This document shows positions 9,050-20,261 of a stretch of 64,000 nucleotides of DNA, piece after piece. Origin of the DNA: Hyphomonas sp. (GTDB taxonomy: Bacteria; Pseudomonadota; Alphaproteobacteria; Caulobacterales; Hyphomonadaceae); NCBI GenBank assembly GCA_016124495.1, contig WGNP01000011.1:1-64000 (forward strand), given 5' to 3'. Position 1 is the stretch's first letter, and every line of letters starts with the position of its first letter. The position numbers were made by a program, and so were the translations under genes. A model generated the notes under the pieces. The model was not told the DNA's origin and did not search any database. It worked only from the letters and a program-made list of their open reading frames with translations.

Positions 9050-9120
9050 GGTGGATAGCCCTCCCTTGGAGTTTGCCGCACCTGACAGCGAACCGGCCCT
9101 TGCGTCAATCTGGCGGGCGC

Positions 9121-9351
9121 CTAGGGCGCCCGTGTTTTCAGGGCCAGGGCGTGCAGAACCCCGCCCATGTGTCCCTGAAGGGCGTCGTAGACCATCTGGT
9201 GCTGGCGTACGCGCGGCACGCCCGCGAACTTCGCGCTGACGATTTCTGCCTGCCAGTGGTTGTTGTCGCCTGCGAGGTCGGTCAGCCTGATCTCGGCGTC
9301 CGGGAAACCTTCTCGCAGAAATTTCATCAGCGTATCTTCGCTCATGCCCAT
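9121..9351 (-). CDS. bolA: BolA family protein
   Basis: A 76-residue BolA-like protein with the class II KH-like fold (QHQMVYDALQGHMGGVLHAL near the end, where the conserved histidine lies). BolA proteins partner with monothiol glutaredoxins in [2Fe-2S] handling. The frame is open further upstream; the ATG at 9351 has AAGGGA eight bases before it and fits the family N-terminus. A second ATG two codons later (9345) is possible. It is on the same strand as grxD, separated from it by the M2 peptidase gene. Confidence 0.92.
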   Translation of the reverse strand: MGMSEDTLMKFLREGFPDAEIRLTDLAGDNNHWQAEIVSAKFAGVPRVRQHQMVYDALQGHMGGVLHALALKTRAP

Positions 9352-9439
9352 GTGACGTGTCCCTTCAAGGCTTTGGCTAGGCAGATGGCGCCCTGCCGGG
9401 CTAGGGTCAAGCTTCGCGACTCGAGCGCCGGAGCCTTCA

Positions 9440-10474
9440 TTGACCTCAAAACGTGCCTTTGCCCTCGCGGCGTTTCTCGGCTTTGCTGCAATCCTGCTTG
9501 GCGGGTTTCTGCTCTTGCAGGGCCGCAAGGCAGACGAGCTGCCCGGGGTCACCTACGAGCCGGTTTACGTCGACGCCGGGCCGATGCTGCATCTGGTGGA
9601 CGTGCTGGCCTCCGACGCGCTGGAAGGGCGCGCCGCCGGCACCCCCGGCAACGAGGCGGCGCGCGGGTTCATCCGCAAGCGCTTCGAGGATATTGGCCTG
9701 ACGCCCTACCTTGGCAGCGGCTGGGAACAGCCTTTTGCGATCCTCCCGCGCGAAGGGCTCGCCAATCCCGGCCCCGGCGCCAACCTGATCGGCTGGGTGC
9801 CCGGCGAAACGCCCGGTGCCGGCCCGATGATCGTCGTCACCGCGCATTTCGACCATCTCGGGATCCGCGAGGGGCAAATATACAACGGCGCCGACGACAA
9901 TGCCTCCGGCTCCGCAGCCCTTGTCGCGATGGCGGACTATTTCGTGCGCCATCCGCCGAGGCACGACATCCTGTTCGCGGCCCTCGATGGGGAAGAAGTG
10001 GGCTTTCTCGGCGCCCGTGCGTTGATGCGCGACCCGGCGATCGACCTTTCGCGCGCCGCGCTGAACATCAACCTCGACATGGTGAGCCGCTCGGACGCGG
10101 GCGAACTCTACGCGTCCGGCACCTTCCACACGCCGCAGCTCGCCGACCTGATTGCAGGTGTGGCTCTGACAGCGCCGGTCAAGCTGCTGATGGGCCATGA
10201 CCGGCCTGAGGACGGACCGAACGACTGGACGATGCAGTCCGACCACGCGGTTTTTCATGCCGCCGGGATACCGCACCTCTATTTCGGGGTGGAGGACCAT
10301 CCGGGCTACCACCAACCCTCGGACGACTTCGCCGAGATCACGCCGGACTTCTATGTACGCGCCGCCGACACGCTGGTCTCTGTCGCACTGGCGGGCGACG
10401 CCATGCTTCCCCAGATATACGCCCTGCGCCGCACGCCGGCCGAACCCGATCAACCAGAAGGAACGCCTGAATGA
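9440..10474 (+). CDS. M28 family zinc peptidase, membrane-anchored or exported
   Basis: A 344-residue M28 aminopeptidase-like protein. Metal ligands are visible in order: H136 and D138 (AHFDHLG), D152 (GADDN), E185/E186 (DGEEVG), an NLDMV segment and H291 (GYHQPSD). An N-terminal hydrophobic segment (about residues 7-26) points to export or membrane anchoring. The start is TTG at 9440, with GGAG six bases upstream; no ATG lies near the conserved N-terminus. Its ATGA overlap with the following DUF1993 gene suggests cotranscription. The peptide substrate is not known. Confidence 0.87.
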   Translation: MTSKRAFALAAFLGFAAILLGGFLLLQGRKADELPGVTYEPVYVDAGPMLHLVDVLASDALEGRAAGTPGNEAARGFIRKRFEDIGLTPYLGSGWEQPFAILPREGLANPGPGANLIGWVPGETPGAGPMIVVTAHFDHLGIREGQIYNGADDNASGSAALVAMADYFVRHPPRHDILFAALDGEEVGFLGARALMRDPAIDLSRAALNINLDMVSRSDAGELYASGTFHTPQLADLIAGVALTAPVKLLMGHDRPEDGPNDWTMQSDHAVFHAAGIPHLYFGVEDHPGYHQPSDDFAEITPDFYVRAADTLVSVALAGDAMLPQIYALRRTPAEPDQPEGTPE

Positions 10475-10974
10475 CCTCGGTCTCTTACCAGCTCAAATCC
10501 GCCACCAACCAGACCCTTGGTGCCCTGAAGGGCATACTCGCCAAGGGCGAAGCCTATGCCAGCGCCCTGAAATGCGAGGAGAGCGCACTTCTTTCCCAGC
10601 GTTTCTATCCGGATATGTTTGCCCTGCCGCGGCAGGTGCAGATCGCATGTGACACTGTCACCCGCGGCGCGGCCCGTCTCGCGGGAAAAGAGATGCCAAG
10701 CTTCCCGGACACCGAGCAGACCTTTGCTGAACTGATCGCGCGCTGCCAGAAGGCGATCGACTATGTCAACGCGGTCGACGACGCCGCGATCGATGCGACG
10801 GCCAGGACAACACTGCAGATTCCGATGGGCCAGGCAACCATGCCGATGACGGGCGAGCAGTATCTCTCCGGTTTCATCCTGACCAACCTGCATTTCCATG
10901 CGGCGATGGCTTACGGTCTCCTGCGCACACAAGGTGTGCAGATCGGCAAGCGGGATTATCTCGTTCCGGCCTGA
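10471..10974 (+). CDS. DUF1993 family protein
   Basis: A 167-residue protein matching the DUF1993 family: N-terminal helix (TSVSYQLKSATNQTLGALKG), a middle segment with EMPSFPDTEQTFAELIARC, and the conserved C-terminal LTNLHFHAAMAYGLLR. The family has a DinB-like four-helix bundle shape and no established function. The start codon overlaps the stop of the M28 peptidase (ATGA), so the two are very likely translated from one mRNA. No signal peptide. Confidence 0.8.
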   Translation: MTSVSYQLKSATNQTLGALKGILAKGEAYASALKCEESALLSQRFYPDMFALPRQVQIACDTVTRGAARLAGKEMPSFPDTEQTFAELIARCQKAIDYVNAVDDAAIDATARTTLQIPMGQATMPMTGEQYLSGFILTNLHFHAAMAYGLLRTQGVQIGKRDYLVPA

Positions 10975-11220
10975 TGAACCGGATGCAATAATCCGGCAAT
11001 GGATTAATCATGTGTGGCGGCGGGCTGAAAGGCTCGCCGCTTTCATTTGTATTGAAAGGTTTTTCCGGAATTTCAGCCAACACGCTTTGCGTAAAGTGCG
11101 ACCTCTCGGCAGCACCCCCCGCATCCGAACCGGAACCATCGCCCCAGCGCGCCCGTTACAGGATTGTCCAGCCCGAATGGCAGGCACTGAACTTCAGCCG
11201 TGTTCCTCAAAGGAGAACCC

Positions 11221-11826
11221 ATGTTCCGAACCCTTCTCATCACCATGGCCGCAACCGGCCTGGCGGCTTGCGCCCATGCTCAGGATACCGGATTTTATCT
11301 TGAAGGCGGGTATCAGTATCTCGACATCAAACCGGACGGCGCCGGCAGCGGCGCGGACACCAACGCCATAGCCGCCCGTGCCGGCGTGAAGCTGAATTCT
11401 TACTTCAGCATCGAGTCCGAACTTTCCACAGGCATCCAGGACGGTGATTTCGACTTCAATACCGACGAAGACGAGTTCAACTTCGACGACAACAATGACG
11501 GTGATCTCGGTGATGTGATTGCAGCATCAGGCGACCTGGGTCTGAACTATCTTGTCGGCCTCTATGGCAAGGCAGAGCTGGCGCTCACGGAGCGTCTCGG
11601 CGCCTACGCCCGGGCTGGTTATGCTTATGTTGATCTCGATGCGTTGCTCGAGACGCCCGGCGGCCTCAACATCAATGTGGAAGACTCGGCCGATGGTCCG
11701 GCCTTCGGTGCTGGCCTGCAGTATGGCCTCACTGACAGTCTCTACCTCAAGGGTGACTACACCTACTACTCGTTCGACAATGCCGATACCAGCGGCGCCA
11801 TGCTGGGTGTCGGCTGGCAATTCTGA
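11221..11826 (+). CDS. Outer-membrane beta-barrel protein with Asp-rich loop
   Basis: A 201-residue exported protein with a signal peptide cleaved after ACAHA (residue 20) and alternating amphipathic strands ending in GVGWQF, the C-terminal aromatic signature of outer-membrane barrels. It resembles small OmpA/OmpW-like porin-family barrels of eight strands. Residues 74-98 form an unusually acidic stretch with many Asp residues, probably an external loop that could bind divalent cations (inference). The ATG at 11221 has AAGGAGA just upstream; the longer frame is not used. Function unknown. Confidence 0.83.
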   Translation: MFRTLLITMAATGLAACAHAQDTGFYLEGGYQYLDIKPDGAGSGADTNAIAARAGVKLNSYFSIESELSTGIQDGDFDFNTDEDEFNFDDNNDGDLGDVIAASGDLGLNYLVGLYGKAELALTERLGAYARAGYAYVDLDALLETPGGLNINVEDSADGPAFGAGLQYGLTDSLYLKGDYTYYSFDNADTSGAMLGVGWQF

Positions 11827-11856
11827 TCCGTAACCTGAGCCTGTAGCCGCCGAAGG

Positions 11857-11885
11857 CGCCCTCTCCCTGTTGCCGGGGGAGGGCG
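11857..11885. terminator. Hairpin between the OMP gene and purL
   Basis: CGCCCTCTCCC (11857-11867) pairs with GGGGGAGGGCG (11875-11885) with one mismatch. It lies between two converging genes and could stop transcription from either side; there is no clear T-run on the plus strand. Confidence 0.55.
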
Positions 11886-11889
11886 TGTG

Positions 11890-14151
<2,262 letters not shown>

Positions 14152-14323
14152 GGCTGGGCTTTAGCTGCTCTTTCTTCGAGTCGAAAGGGGAGAGAGTGGC
14201 GCGGCGAGGGATTCCCGGACTCCGCAGGACGAAGTGAGGCCATCCACGGTCATTCCGGGGCCGGGGCAACCGCGGACGAGGTTGTGCGTTGGCCCTGGGA
14301 GTGCAAGTGACAGGAGCCATGCC

Positions 14324-14512
14324 ATGCGAAACCTCTTCATTTTCCTCATGCCTGACGCCCTGTTCGCTTATAGCGGCGAGCAGCCACCGGCGCCGGAAAA
14401 CCCCATTGCCGCGGTTCGCGTGCCGACCAGGGCTGCAGACCGCCCTGCTGCCCCTGCGTTGCAGGCACCCGTGCGACGACATTCTCCACCGATCAGATGC
14501 TTAGCCAACTGA
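14324..14512 (+). pseudogene. Possible remnant of a small lipoprotein gene
   Basis: The 14152-14669 stretch has no convincing intact gene. At 14324 an ATG preceded by AGGAG opens a 62-codon frame that begins like a lipoprotein signal and linker (MRNLFIFLM, then SGEQPPAPENPIAAV) but lacks a lipobox cysteine, and soon becomes low-complexity. In a second frame, coding-like residues TTFSTDQMLSQLIDAG appear from about 14477. Together they could be a frameshifted short lipoprotein. This is a weak, pattern-based call; the rest of the stretch is GC-rich sequence with nothing recognisable. Confidence 0.3.
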
Positions 14513-14669
14513 TTGACGCCGGTGCGCCGGCATGTGTGCGCCCGGTCGGGGCGCCCAGGGCCCGGCGCAGGCCCGGGCGGGCCGGAAGCCGCAGACAAGC
14601 TGCTCTACGGCATATGAGAGGAGCGCCTGAGCGCAGCCGCAAGCCGAGCTTTCTGAAATTCGGCGACTG

Positions 14670-16154
14670 CTAAGCTTCGCTATCGAGCAGGGCGCTGAGA
14701 GCCGGATGCGGGGGCAGGGACCGGAAATACTGTTCGTAATTCTTCCAGCGCCCGATCGAACGGTCATGCAGGGGTTCGCGAACCTGCCAGACACTCGCGG
14801 TCTTTACCGCGCGCGCCGACTTATGGAACTCCAGGCAGGCGGGCTCGAAAGGCAGGTTCAGAAACGAGAGAACGCGCCGGACTTCCGCCTCCGGATTTTT
14901 CACCAGCTGCTCGTACGGAACCGACAGGATATCGCCGGGATAGAGACGTTCCCAATGCGCCATCATGCGCCGTTCGGCGAACAGATGAGAGGCGATGTCC
15001 TCCGGCGAATAGCTATATGCGAGGGTTGAACTGAGATACTGGGTCCAGACCGATACCAGCGTATCCAGCGGATGGCGCACGGTATTGAGAATCCTGGCAC
15101 CGGGAAACATCCGTTTGATGAGCCCGACGAACCAGAAATTGTTCGGCCGCTTGTCGGTCACGATCCGGGCCCCGGGGAACATAGTCCGGATACGCTGAAG
15201 GTAAGCGTGGGCATATTCGTCGATGGTGCCAGCGGGCGCTGCAGCAATGGCTGCGGGGTCCCATCCCAGGCCCTGCGCAATGCGCGCCACCATCTCCATT
15301 TCGCCGCCCGCCGTGATCTGCGAATGCGAACCCAGGACCTGTTCGAGCAGGGTGGACCCCGAGCGAAACATCCCGAGGATGAAGACAGGCTGCGGAACCG
15401 GCTGCAAAAGGCCGCCCGTCCGCGCGTTTGGCGTCGAAAAAGCTGCAGCGAAACGATCTGCGCGTACCAGTTCATCCGGCCCGCTATAGGGTGCCACGTT
15501 ACCGCTCGCCGCGATCCGCGCGCCGGCATTTGCTGCCGCAAAACTCTCGGCGGCTGCCCCAAACGCGCCGCAGCTATCCTGAAGGCGGCCCAGTGCGAAC
15601 AGCAGCAGGGCCCTGTCGGCCGGCAGCAGCATGCCTGAAGCCAACGCCGTCCTGATCCTGGCGATCATCGGGTCATCGGGTGAGGTCGCGCGCCCGAGCC
15701 CGGCAAGGCGGGACAGCGCGATCGCATTATTCGGTTTGAGCTCCAGCGCACGAAGGTAAGTGGCTCTGGCGGCTTCGCGGTCACCCAGATCTTCGTGCAG
15801 GTTGCCGAGGTTCAGATACGCGGGCAGGTAGTCCGGATTGAGCTGAATGGCCTTTTCAAGGTCAGCCTTTGCGTCCGCTGGTCTCGCCATTACGTCGGAA
15901 TTCAGCACGGCCCGGTTGAGGTATACTTCCTCGGCGCCCTGAATGCCGCGCTTCAGCGCTTCGTCATAGGCGGCGATGGAATCGGTCGCGAGACCCGCTT
16001 GCCGACACAGAAACCCGAGATTGTACCAGCTGTCCGGCATGTCAGGATAGGCCGCCAGCAGTTGACGGTAGGCGGCAATGGCTTCCGTCACACGCCCGAG
16101 TTCGCGCAGGCGGGAGGCGATGTTCAGGAGGTCTTGTTGGCGTGTATCTGTCAT
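14670..16154 (-). CDS. Tetratricopeptide repeat sulfotransferase family protein
   Basis: A 494-residue two-part protein. Residues 1 to about 160 are TPR units (for example YLPAYLNLGNLHEDLGDREAA); the C-terminal half is a sulfotransferase with the PAPS 5'-phosphate loop GMFRSGST at residues 261-268 and a downstream 3'-phosphate segment around NTVRHPLDTLVS. Such proteins transfer sulfate from PAPS to carbohydrates, lipids or proteins; the acceptor is not known here. It sits between purL and the deaminase gene in an otherwise purine-related cluster, with 518 bases of non-coding DNA before purL. Confidence 0.88.
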   Translation of the reverse strand: MTDTRQQDLLNIASRLRELGRVTEAIAAYRQLLAAYPDMPDSWYNLGFLCRQAGLATDSIAAYDEALKRGIQGAEEVYLNRAVLNSDVMARPADAKADLEKAIQLNPDYLPAYLNLGNLHEDLGDREAARATYLRALELKPNNAIALSRLAGLGRATSPDDPMIARIRTALASGMLLPADRALLLFALGRLQDSCGAFGAAAESFAAANAGARIAASGNVAPYSGPDELVRADRFAAAFSTPNARTGGLLQPVPQPVFILGMFRSGSTLLEQVLGSHSQITAGGEMEMVARIAQGLGWDPAAIAAAPAGTIDEYAHAYLQRIRTMFPGARIVTDKRPNNFWFVGLIKRMFPGARILNTVRHPLDTLVSVWTQYLSSTLAYSYSPEDIASHLFAERRMMAHWERLYPGDILSVPYEQLVKNPEAEVRRVLSFLNLPFEPACLEFHKSARAVKTASVWQVREPLHDRSIGRWKNYEQYFRSLPPHPALSALLDSEA

Positions 16155-16208
16155 TTCTGGCCTCTAACCCGCCGGAGGCCGCGGTTCCAGCCTCAATCTG
16201 CGATCCCG

Positions 16209-17213
16209 TTAACGAGCCGCCGCGTCGACGGCTGCGAGATGCTTCGCCTTTGCCGCCTCCGGCAGGAAGCTCGCGGCGAAGCTGTTGCGGGCGAGCGTTA
16301 CGATCTGGACGTCCGAAAGCCCGAGCGCGTCAGCGGTCTTCTCGTAGTTGCGGCCGATATAGCCACCGAAATAGGCCGGATCGTCGGAGTTCACGGTCAC
16401 CATGATACCCGCCTCAAGCTGCGCCTTCACCGGGCTGTCTTTCAGGTCCTTGATCACGCACAGCGACAGGTTCGACAGCGGGCAGTTGGTCAGCGGGATC
16501 TGCGTGTCCTTGAGTATCCTGATCAGCGCAGGGTCTTCCATCGACCGGTTGCCATGGTCGATCCGGTCGACGCCGATGTCGATCAGTGCCTCGCGCACGT
16601 ATTGTGGGGGACCTTCTTCGCCGGCGTGCATGCACAGCTTGAAGCCCATGTCGCGGCACCGCTTGTAAAGGCGCTCGAACTTCAGGGGCGGGTGGCCCAT
16701 TTCGGAGGAATCAAGTCCGACGCCAACGAACTTATCATGCCAGCCTTCGGACCCTTTCAGCAACGCAAAGCCGTCTTCCTCCGACAGGTGCCTGAGGAAA
16801 CTGAGGATCAGGTAGCTGGTGACGCCGAGTTCCGTTTCGCCGCGCTTCATCCCCGCAAGAATGCCTTCGGTGACGACGCCGAACGGCACGCCGCGCGCCG
16901 TATGCGCCTGCGGATCGAAGAACATCTCGACATGGCGCACATTGTCGGCGGCTGCGCGCTGCAGGTAGGCCCATGTCAGATCATGAAAATCTTCTTCAGT
17001 GCGCAGCACCTGCATGCCCTCGTAATAGAGGTCGAGGAACTCCTGCAGGTTCGAGAAATTGTAAGCGGCCTTCGCCTCGTCCAGCGTCTTGAAGCGCAGG
17101 TCGATCTTGTTGCGGGCGGCCAGCTGCATCATCAGCTCGGGCTCGAAGCTGCCTTCGATATGCAGGTGGAGTTCAGCCTTGGGCAGGCGCTGGATGAGGT
17201 CGCGTTCAGTCAT
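16209..17213 (-). CDS. add: Adenosine deaminase family protein, probably adenine deaminase
   Basis: A 334-residue amidohydrolase of the adenosine/AMP deaminase family, acting in purine salvage. The zinc motif HLH is at H16/H18 (AELHLHIEGS), with HAGEEGPP further in and the metal-aspartate segment NSDDPAYFGGY near residue 280. The FGGY ending and the YYEGMQVLRTEEDF segment match the subgroup, including Pseudomonas PA0148-like proteins, known to act on adenine rather than adenosine. Adenine deaminase is therefore favoured, though automatic annotation would say adenosine deaminase. It is close to purQ and purL on the same strand. Confidence 0.88.
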   Translation of the reverse strand: MTERDLIQRLPKAELHLHIEGSFEPELMMQLAARNKIDLRFKTLDEAKAAYNFSNLQEFLDLYYEGMQVLRTEEDFHDLTWAYLQRAAADNVRHVEMFFDPQAHTARGVPFGVVTEGILAGMKRGETELGVTSYLILSFLRHLSEEDGFALLKGSEGWHDKFVGVGLDSSEMGHPPLKFERLYKRCRDMGFKLCMHAGEEGPPQYVREALIDIGVDRIDHGNRSMEDPALIRILKDTQIPLTNCPLSNLSLCVIKDLKDSPVKAQLEAGIMVTVNSDDPAYFGGYIGRNYEKTADALGLSDVQIVTLARNSFAASFLPEAAKAKHLAAVDAAAR

Positions 17214-17257
17214 GGACCCAGACGTACCCGAACCCTCCGGGGACGTCCAGAACAGGC

Positions 17258-17674
17258 TCAGTCTGCAGGGCCGGACTGCACGGATTTAAGATAGGCAACG
17301 AGGCCGGCGGCGTCGATTTGTTCAAACTGCCAGTCGGGCATGTCGGGATGGTCACTGATGCTGGCCTCGGCGAAGCGCGCTTCGAGCGTGTCGAGGTCGA
17401 TGGTCTGGCTGAGAAGGCGAAGCGGCGGCGCATCAGGATGCGGGCTTTCATCGGCGGCGCCAAGCGCGTGGCAACCGGCGCAGGCGATCTCGGCAATGGC
17501 TTCGCCGCGTCCGACGCTTTCCTCCTCTTGGGTGAATTCAAAGTTTTCCGCAGCCGCGGGCGCTTCGACCGAAGCCTGGCTCGCCGATTGCGTTGGCGGG
17601 CTGTCCGGAGATCTGGAGCAGGCCGGCGAGGCAAGGATACCTGTGAGCAAGAGGAGGGCAGCCCCCGTTCGCAT
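17258..17674 (-). CDS. Cytochrome c family lipoprotein
   Basis: A 138-residue small class I cytochrome c. The haem site is CAGCH (C65, C68, H69), and M112 in HPDMPDW is the likely axial methionine. The N-terminus has a lipobox-like LASPAC with C19, so it is probably anchored at the periplasmic side. The ATG at 17674 overlaps the purQ stop by one base (TGATG), pointing to translational coupling with purQ, although no functional link is obvious. Its electron partner is unknown. Confidence 0.85.
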   Translation of the reverse strand: MRTGAALLLLTGILASPACSRSPDSPPTQSASQASVEAPAAAENFEFTQEEESVGRGEAIAEIACAGCHALGAADESPHPDAPPLRLLSQTIDLDTLEARFAEASISDHPDMPDWQFEQIDAAGLVAYLKSVQSGPAD

Positions 17675-18342
17675 CACGCCGCTGCCATCAGGCTTTCAAA
17701 CAAGCGGGTACCATCCGCGCCGCATTCGCCGCCGCCAATCGCGCGTTCGGGGTGGGGCATCATGCCGAGCACGCGGCCATTGTCTGACAGGACGCCGGCA
17801 ATATCACGCGCCGCGCCATTCGGGTTCTCGCCCGCAGCGTAACGGAAAGCCACGCGGCCATCGCCTTCGAGCCGGTCCAGCATTGACGCATCGGCATAGT
17901 AGTTGCCTTCGGCATGGGCGATCGGGAGCACGATTTCGCTGCCGCCGGTATAGGCGCTCGTGAAGGCGGTATTGGCGCTCTCCACTTTCAGCTTCTGCAG
18001 CCGGCAGACGAAATGCAGGGACGCATTGCGGACAAGCGCACCGGGAAGGAGGCCGGTTTCGGTGAGAATCTGGAAACCGTTGCACGCGCCCAGCACATAG
18101 CCGCCGCGCGACGCATGGGCCTTCAGCTGCGCAATGACCGGTGAGTTGCCGGCCATGGCGCCGCAGCGCAGGTAGTCGCCGTAGGAGAAGCCGCCGGGCA
18201 CCATGACGAGGTCGGTGCCCTCGGGGATCACCCCGTCCTTGTGCCAGACCATCGCGGGCGGTTTGCCGGTCAGCCTGGCTAATGCGTCGTGCGCATCGCG
18301 GTCGCAGTTCGAGCCCGGAAAGACGATGACAGCTGTTTTCAT
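17674..18342 (-). CDS. purQ: Phosphoribosylformylglycinamidine synthase subunit PurQ
   Basis: A 222-residue class I glutamine amidotransferase that supplies ammonia to PurL. The nucleophile is C87 in LGACNGFQ, with the oxyanion [10 protein letters not shown] and the C-terminal PHPERA that carries catalytic residues. The ATG at 18342 is used because it begins at the conserved [13 protein letters not shown]; an open frame extends 400 bases further but is antisense to the divergent lipoprotein leader. It is the first gene of a minus-strand unit with the cytochrome c gene. Confidence 0.96.
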   Translation of the reverse strand: MKTAVIVFPGSNCDRDAHDALARLTGKPPAMVWHKDGVIPEGTDLVMVPGGFSYGDYLRCGAMAGNSPVIAQLKAHASRGGYVLGACNGFQILTETGLLPGALVRNASLHFVCRLQKLKVESANTAFTSAYTGGSEIVLPIAHAEGNYYADASMLDRLEGDGRVAFRYAAGENPNGAARDIAGVLSDNGRVLGMMPHPERAIGGGECGADGTRLFESLMAAA

Positions 18343-18416
18343 ATCGCGCGTCTTAGCAGGGAGTCGGGGCGGTTGAAAACTGCTCCTGTGCCCCGGGACA
18401 CACTGAGACATTTTGG

Positions 18417-18459
18417 CCACAGGGCGCCCCCGATCCCCGCCTGATCCCTTGCCCTGTGG
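18417..18459. repeat. Inverted repeat in the purQ/entericidin divergent region
   Basis: CCACAGGGC (18417-18425) and GCCCTGTGG (18451-18459) are perfect 9-base arms about 25 bases apart in the divergent intergenic region. It may be an operator or an mRNA hairpin in the lipoprotein leader; no binding protein can be named. Confidence 0.4.
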
Positions 18460-18508
18460 TGCGGGCAGCGTCATTCTTACCCGCATCAACCCAGCAGGAG
18501 ACTGACAC

Positions 18509-18661
18509 ATGAAAAAACTTGCAGCCGTGCTTCTCGCCGTCGCTCTGATCCCGGCCCTCGCTGCCTGCAACACCGTCAAAGGCGTTGGCAAGGATGTCCA
18601 GGCCGGCGGCGAAATCGTCGAGGAAGTGGCCAAGGAAGTCGAGGAAGAAATCACCAAGTAA
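18509..18661 (+). CDS. Entericidin-like small lipoprotein
   Basis: A 50-residue lipoprotein of the EcnA/EcnB family. The signal peptide ends in LAAC (C20), followed by [14 protein letters not shown], the entericidin signature, and an acidic Lys/Glu-rich tail. Members are small envelope lipoproteins, some described as toxin/antidote pairs in enterobacteria, but their role in alphaproteobacteria is not settled. AGGAG lies about nine bases before the ATG. A hairpin follows the stop, and a decayed second copy lies 500 bases downstream. Confidence 0.87.
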   Translation: MKKLAAVLLAVALIPALAACNTVKGVGKDVQAGGEIVEEVAKEVEEEITK

Positions 18662-18671
18662 GCGGACGCAG

Positions 18672-18700
18672 GCCGGCGCAGCCCTGAGGGCTTCGCCGGC
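18672..18700. terminator. Hairpin between the entericidin and DUF486 genes
   Basis: GCCGGCGCAGCCC (18672-18684) pairs with GGGCTTCGCCGGC (18688-18700), 11 of 13 positions, between converging genes. There is no strong T-run, so it may be a weak bidirectional terminator. Confidence 0.5.
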
Positions 18701-18718
18701 TGCTCTGTACCTGCCAGA

Positions 18719-19063
18719 CTAGCTTTTGCCCTGGAAGACAAACCAGGCGCCGAGCGCGATCAGGCCGAACCCGATGGCGTGGTTCCAGCCGAGCGGCTCC
18801 TTCAGAACCCATACTGAAAATCCGGCAAACACGACCAGGGTGATGACCTCCTGGATCGTTTTGAGTTCGGCGGCCGAGTACACACTGTGCCCCCAGCGGT
18901 TGGCTGGCACGGCCAGGCAGTACTCAAAGAAGGCGATCCCCCAGCTGACGAATATGACGAGCAGGAGGGGCGCTGCCTTGAACTTCAGATGGCCGTACCA
19001 GGCCAGCGTCATGAAAAGGTTCGAAATCGACAGGAGAACGACCGGCAAGATGTGCGGGGGCAT
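18719..19063 (-). CDS. DUF486 (DMT family) membrane protein
   Basis: A 114-residue integral membrane protein with four predicted hydrophobic segments. It matches DUF486, a group of small proteins in the drug/metabolite transporter clan ([14 protein letters not shown] near the N-terminus, [20 protein letters not shown] in the middle, [16 protein letters not shown] near the end). The transported compound, if any, is unknown. The start ATG at 19063 opens directly on the first helix. No operon partner. Confidence 0.88.
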   Translation of the reverse strand: MPPHILPVVLLSISNLFMTLAWYGHLKFKAAPLLLVIFVSWGIAFFEYCLAVPANRWGHSVYSAAELKTIQEVITLVVFAGFSVWVLKEPLGWNHAIGFGLIALGAWFVFQGKS

Positions 19064-19167
19064 GCATAGGCTCCGGGAGGCTACAGGCCTGGTCAGCAGG
19101 ATCGGGCAAAAGGCCTTATTCTGGTGAGACTATTCCGGCAGGACAGGATTCTGAAGGAGAGACGGAG

Positions 19168-19312
19168 ATGAAGCGTCTGAAAGTTCTCGCCGGGTCCGCC
19201 GTTGCCCCGATAGTGATCACCGGGCGCAATACGTCGCCGGACCTGGCAAGGATCTGCAGGCGGCGGGCTCTGCCATCAGCGCAACCCCTGACGAGGTGCG
19301 CGGGTCCGTGAT
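19168..19312 (+). pseudogene. Decayed entericidin-like lipoprotein gene
   Basis: An ATG at 19168 with GAAGGAG upstream opens MKRLKVLAGSAVAPIVITG, an entericidin-type signal. The expected lipobox cysteine codon TGC is CGC (arginine), and a base is missing at about 19232. In the shifted frame the text continues as VAGPGKDLQAAGSAISATPDEV, the clear remainder of an entericidin. The two lesions would remove both lipidation and the mature peptide. It is a second, damaged copy of the intact gene at 18509. The rest of 19064-19405 shows no other gene. Confidence 0.7.
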
Positions 19313-19405
19313 CAACTCTGATGGCGCCGCACAGACGGCTTCTGCCTGCGACGGGCCGGCCGGAGCACCCGCCCGGCCTGCCGGCAGGCCGGGCCCTGCG
19401 CCGCC

Positions 19406-20182
19406 TCAGTCCGCGAACGTCGCGATGACGGGCACATGGTCTGACGGTTTCTCCAGCGCCCGGGCTTTCCGGTAAATCTCGATACCCTGAAGCCGGTCGG
19501 CCATGCGGGGGCAGGCGAGGACGTGGTCGATGCGGATGCCGTGGTCCTTCTGGAAGGCGCCGGCCTGGTAGTCCCAGAACGTGTACTGGTGCGCCCGGCC
19601 ATCGCAGGCCTCGAAGGCTTCGGTCAGACCGAGATACTTCAGGCGGCGGAAGGCGGCGCGGGTTTGCGCCAGTCCGAGCGCGTCGGTGTTCCAGACGCTG
19701 TCGTCCCAGCAGTCATCCGGCGCCGGAATGCAGTTATAGTCGCCGCAGATCACGAACGATTGTTCGGCGCGCAGCATTTGCGCGGCCTGATGTTCCAGCG
19801 CCTCGGACCATTCCAGCTTGTAATCATACTTTTCGCCCGGCGCGGGATTGCCGTTCGGCACGTAGACGCCTGCGACCCTGACCGGGCGGGGGCTCATGAC
19901 CATCGCTTCGATGTAGCGGGCGGCATCGTCCTTCAGGGTCGTCATCTCCTTCGAGACGTCCTCCAGAGGGAATTTCGAGAGGATCGCGACCCCGTTATAA
20001 GTTTTCTGACCATGAACGGCGCAGTTCCAGCCCCTTTCCTCGATCTCGAGGTAGGGGAAAGCGCCGGTCTCGCACTTCAGCTCCTGCAGGCACACGACAT
20101 CCGCCGCGATGGCGTCCAGGACTTCCAGCACGGTCGGCAGCCGGGCCTTGATCGAGTTTACGTTCCAGGTTGCGATGCGCAT
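19406..20182 (-). CDS. xthA: Exodeoxyribonuclease III
   Basis: A 258-residue exonuclease/AP endonuclease of the EEP fold that cuts at abasic sites in base-excision repair and trims 3' ends. Conserved motifs in order: [10 protein letters not shown] with the metal asparagine, LQELK with the metal glutamate, NGVAILS, GVYVPNG, GDYNCIP, RIDHVLA, and the C-terminal SDHVPV histidine. The start ATG is at the family N-terminus. It is divergent from tatA across 79 bases. Confidence 0.96.
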   Translation of the reverse strand: MRIATWNVNSIKARLPTVLEVLDAIAADVVCLQELKCETGAFPYLEIEERGWNCAVHGQKTYNGVAILSKFPLEDVSKEMTTLKDDAARYIEAMVMSPRPVRVAGVYVPNGNPAPGEKYDYKLEWSEALEHQAAQMLRAEQSFVICGDYNCIPAPDDCWDDSVWNTDALGLAQTRAAFRRLKYLGLTEAFEACDGRAHQYTFWDYQAGAFQKDHGIRIDHVLACPRMADRLQGIEIYRKARALEKPSDHVPVIATFAD

Positions 20183-20261
20183 GCGTCCTCATAACAGCTT
20201 CGCCCCATTGTTCCAGCCGGACGGGGGGCCTATAGTCGCTCTTATATTCAGGAGAACACGC

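Noticed and set aside
7166..9058. 630-codon plus-strand frame opposite the M2 peptidase
   Set aside because: Shadow of a gene with HELGH and a lipobox; no family pattern in the shadow.
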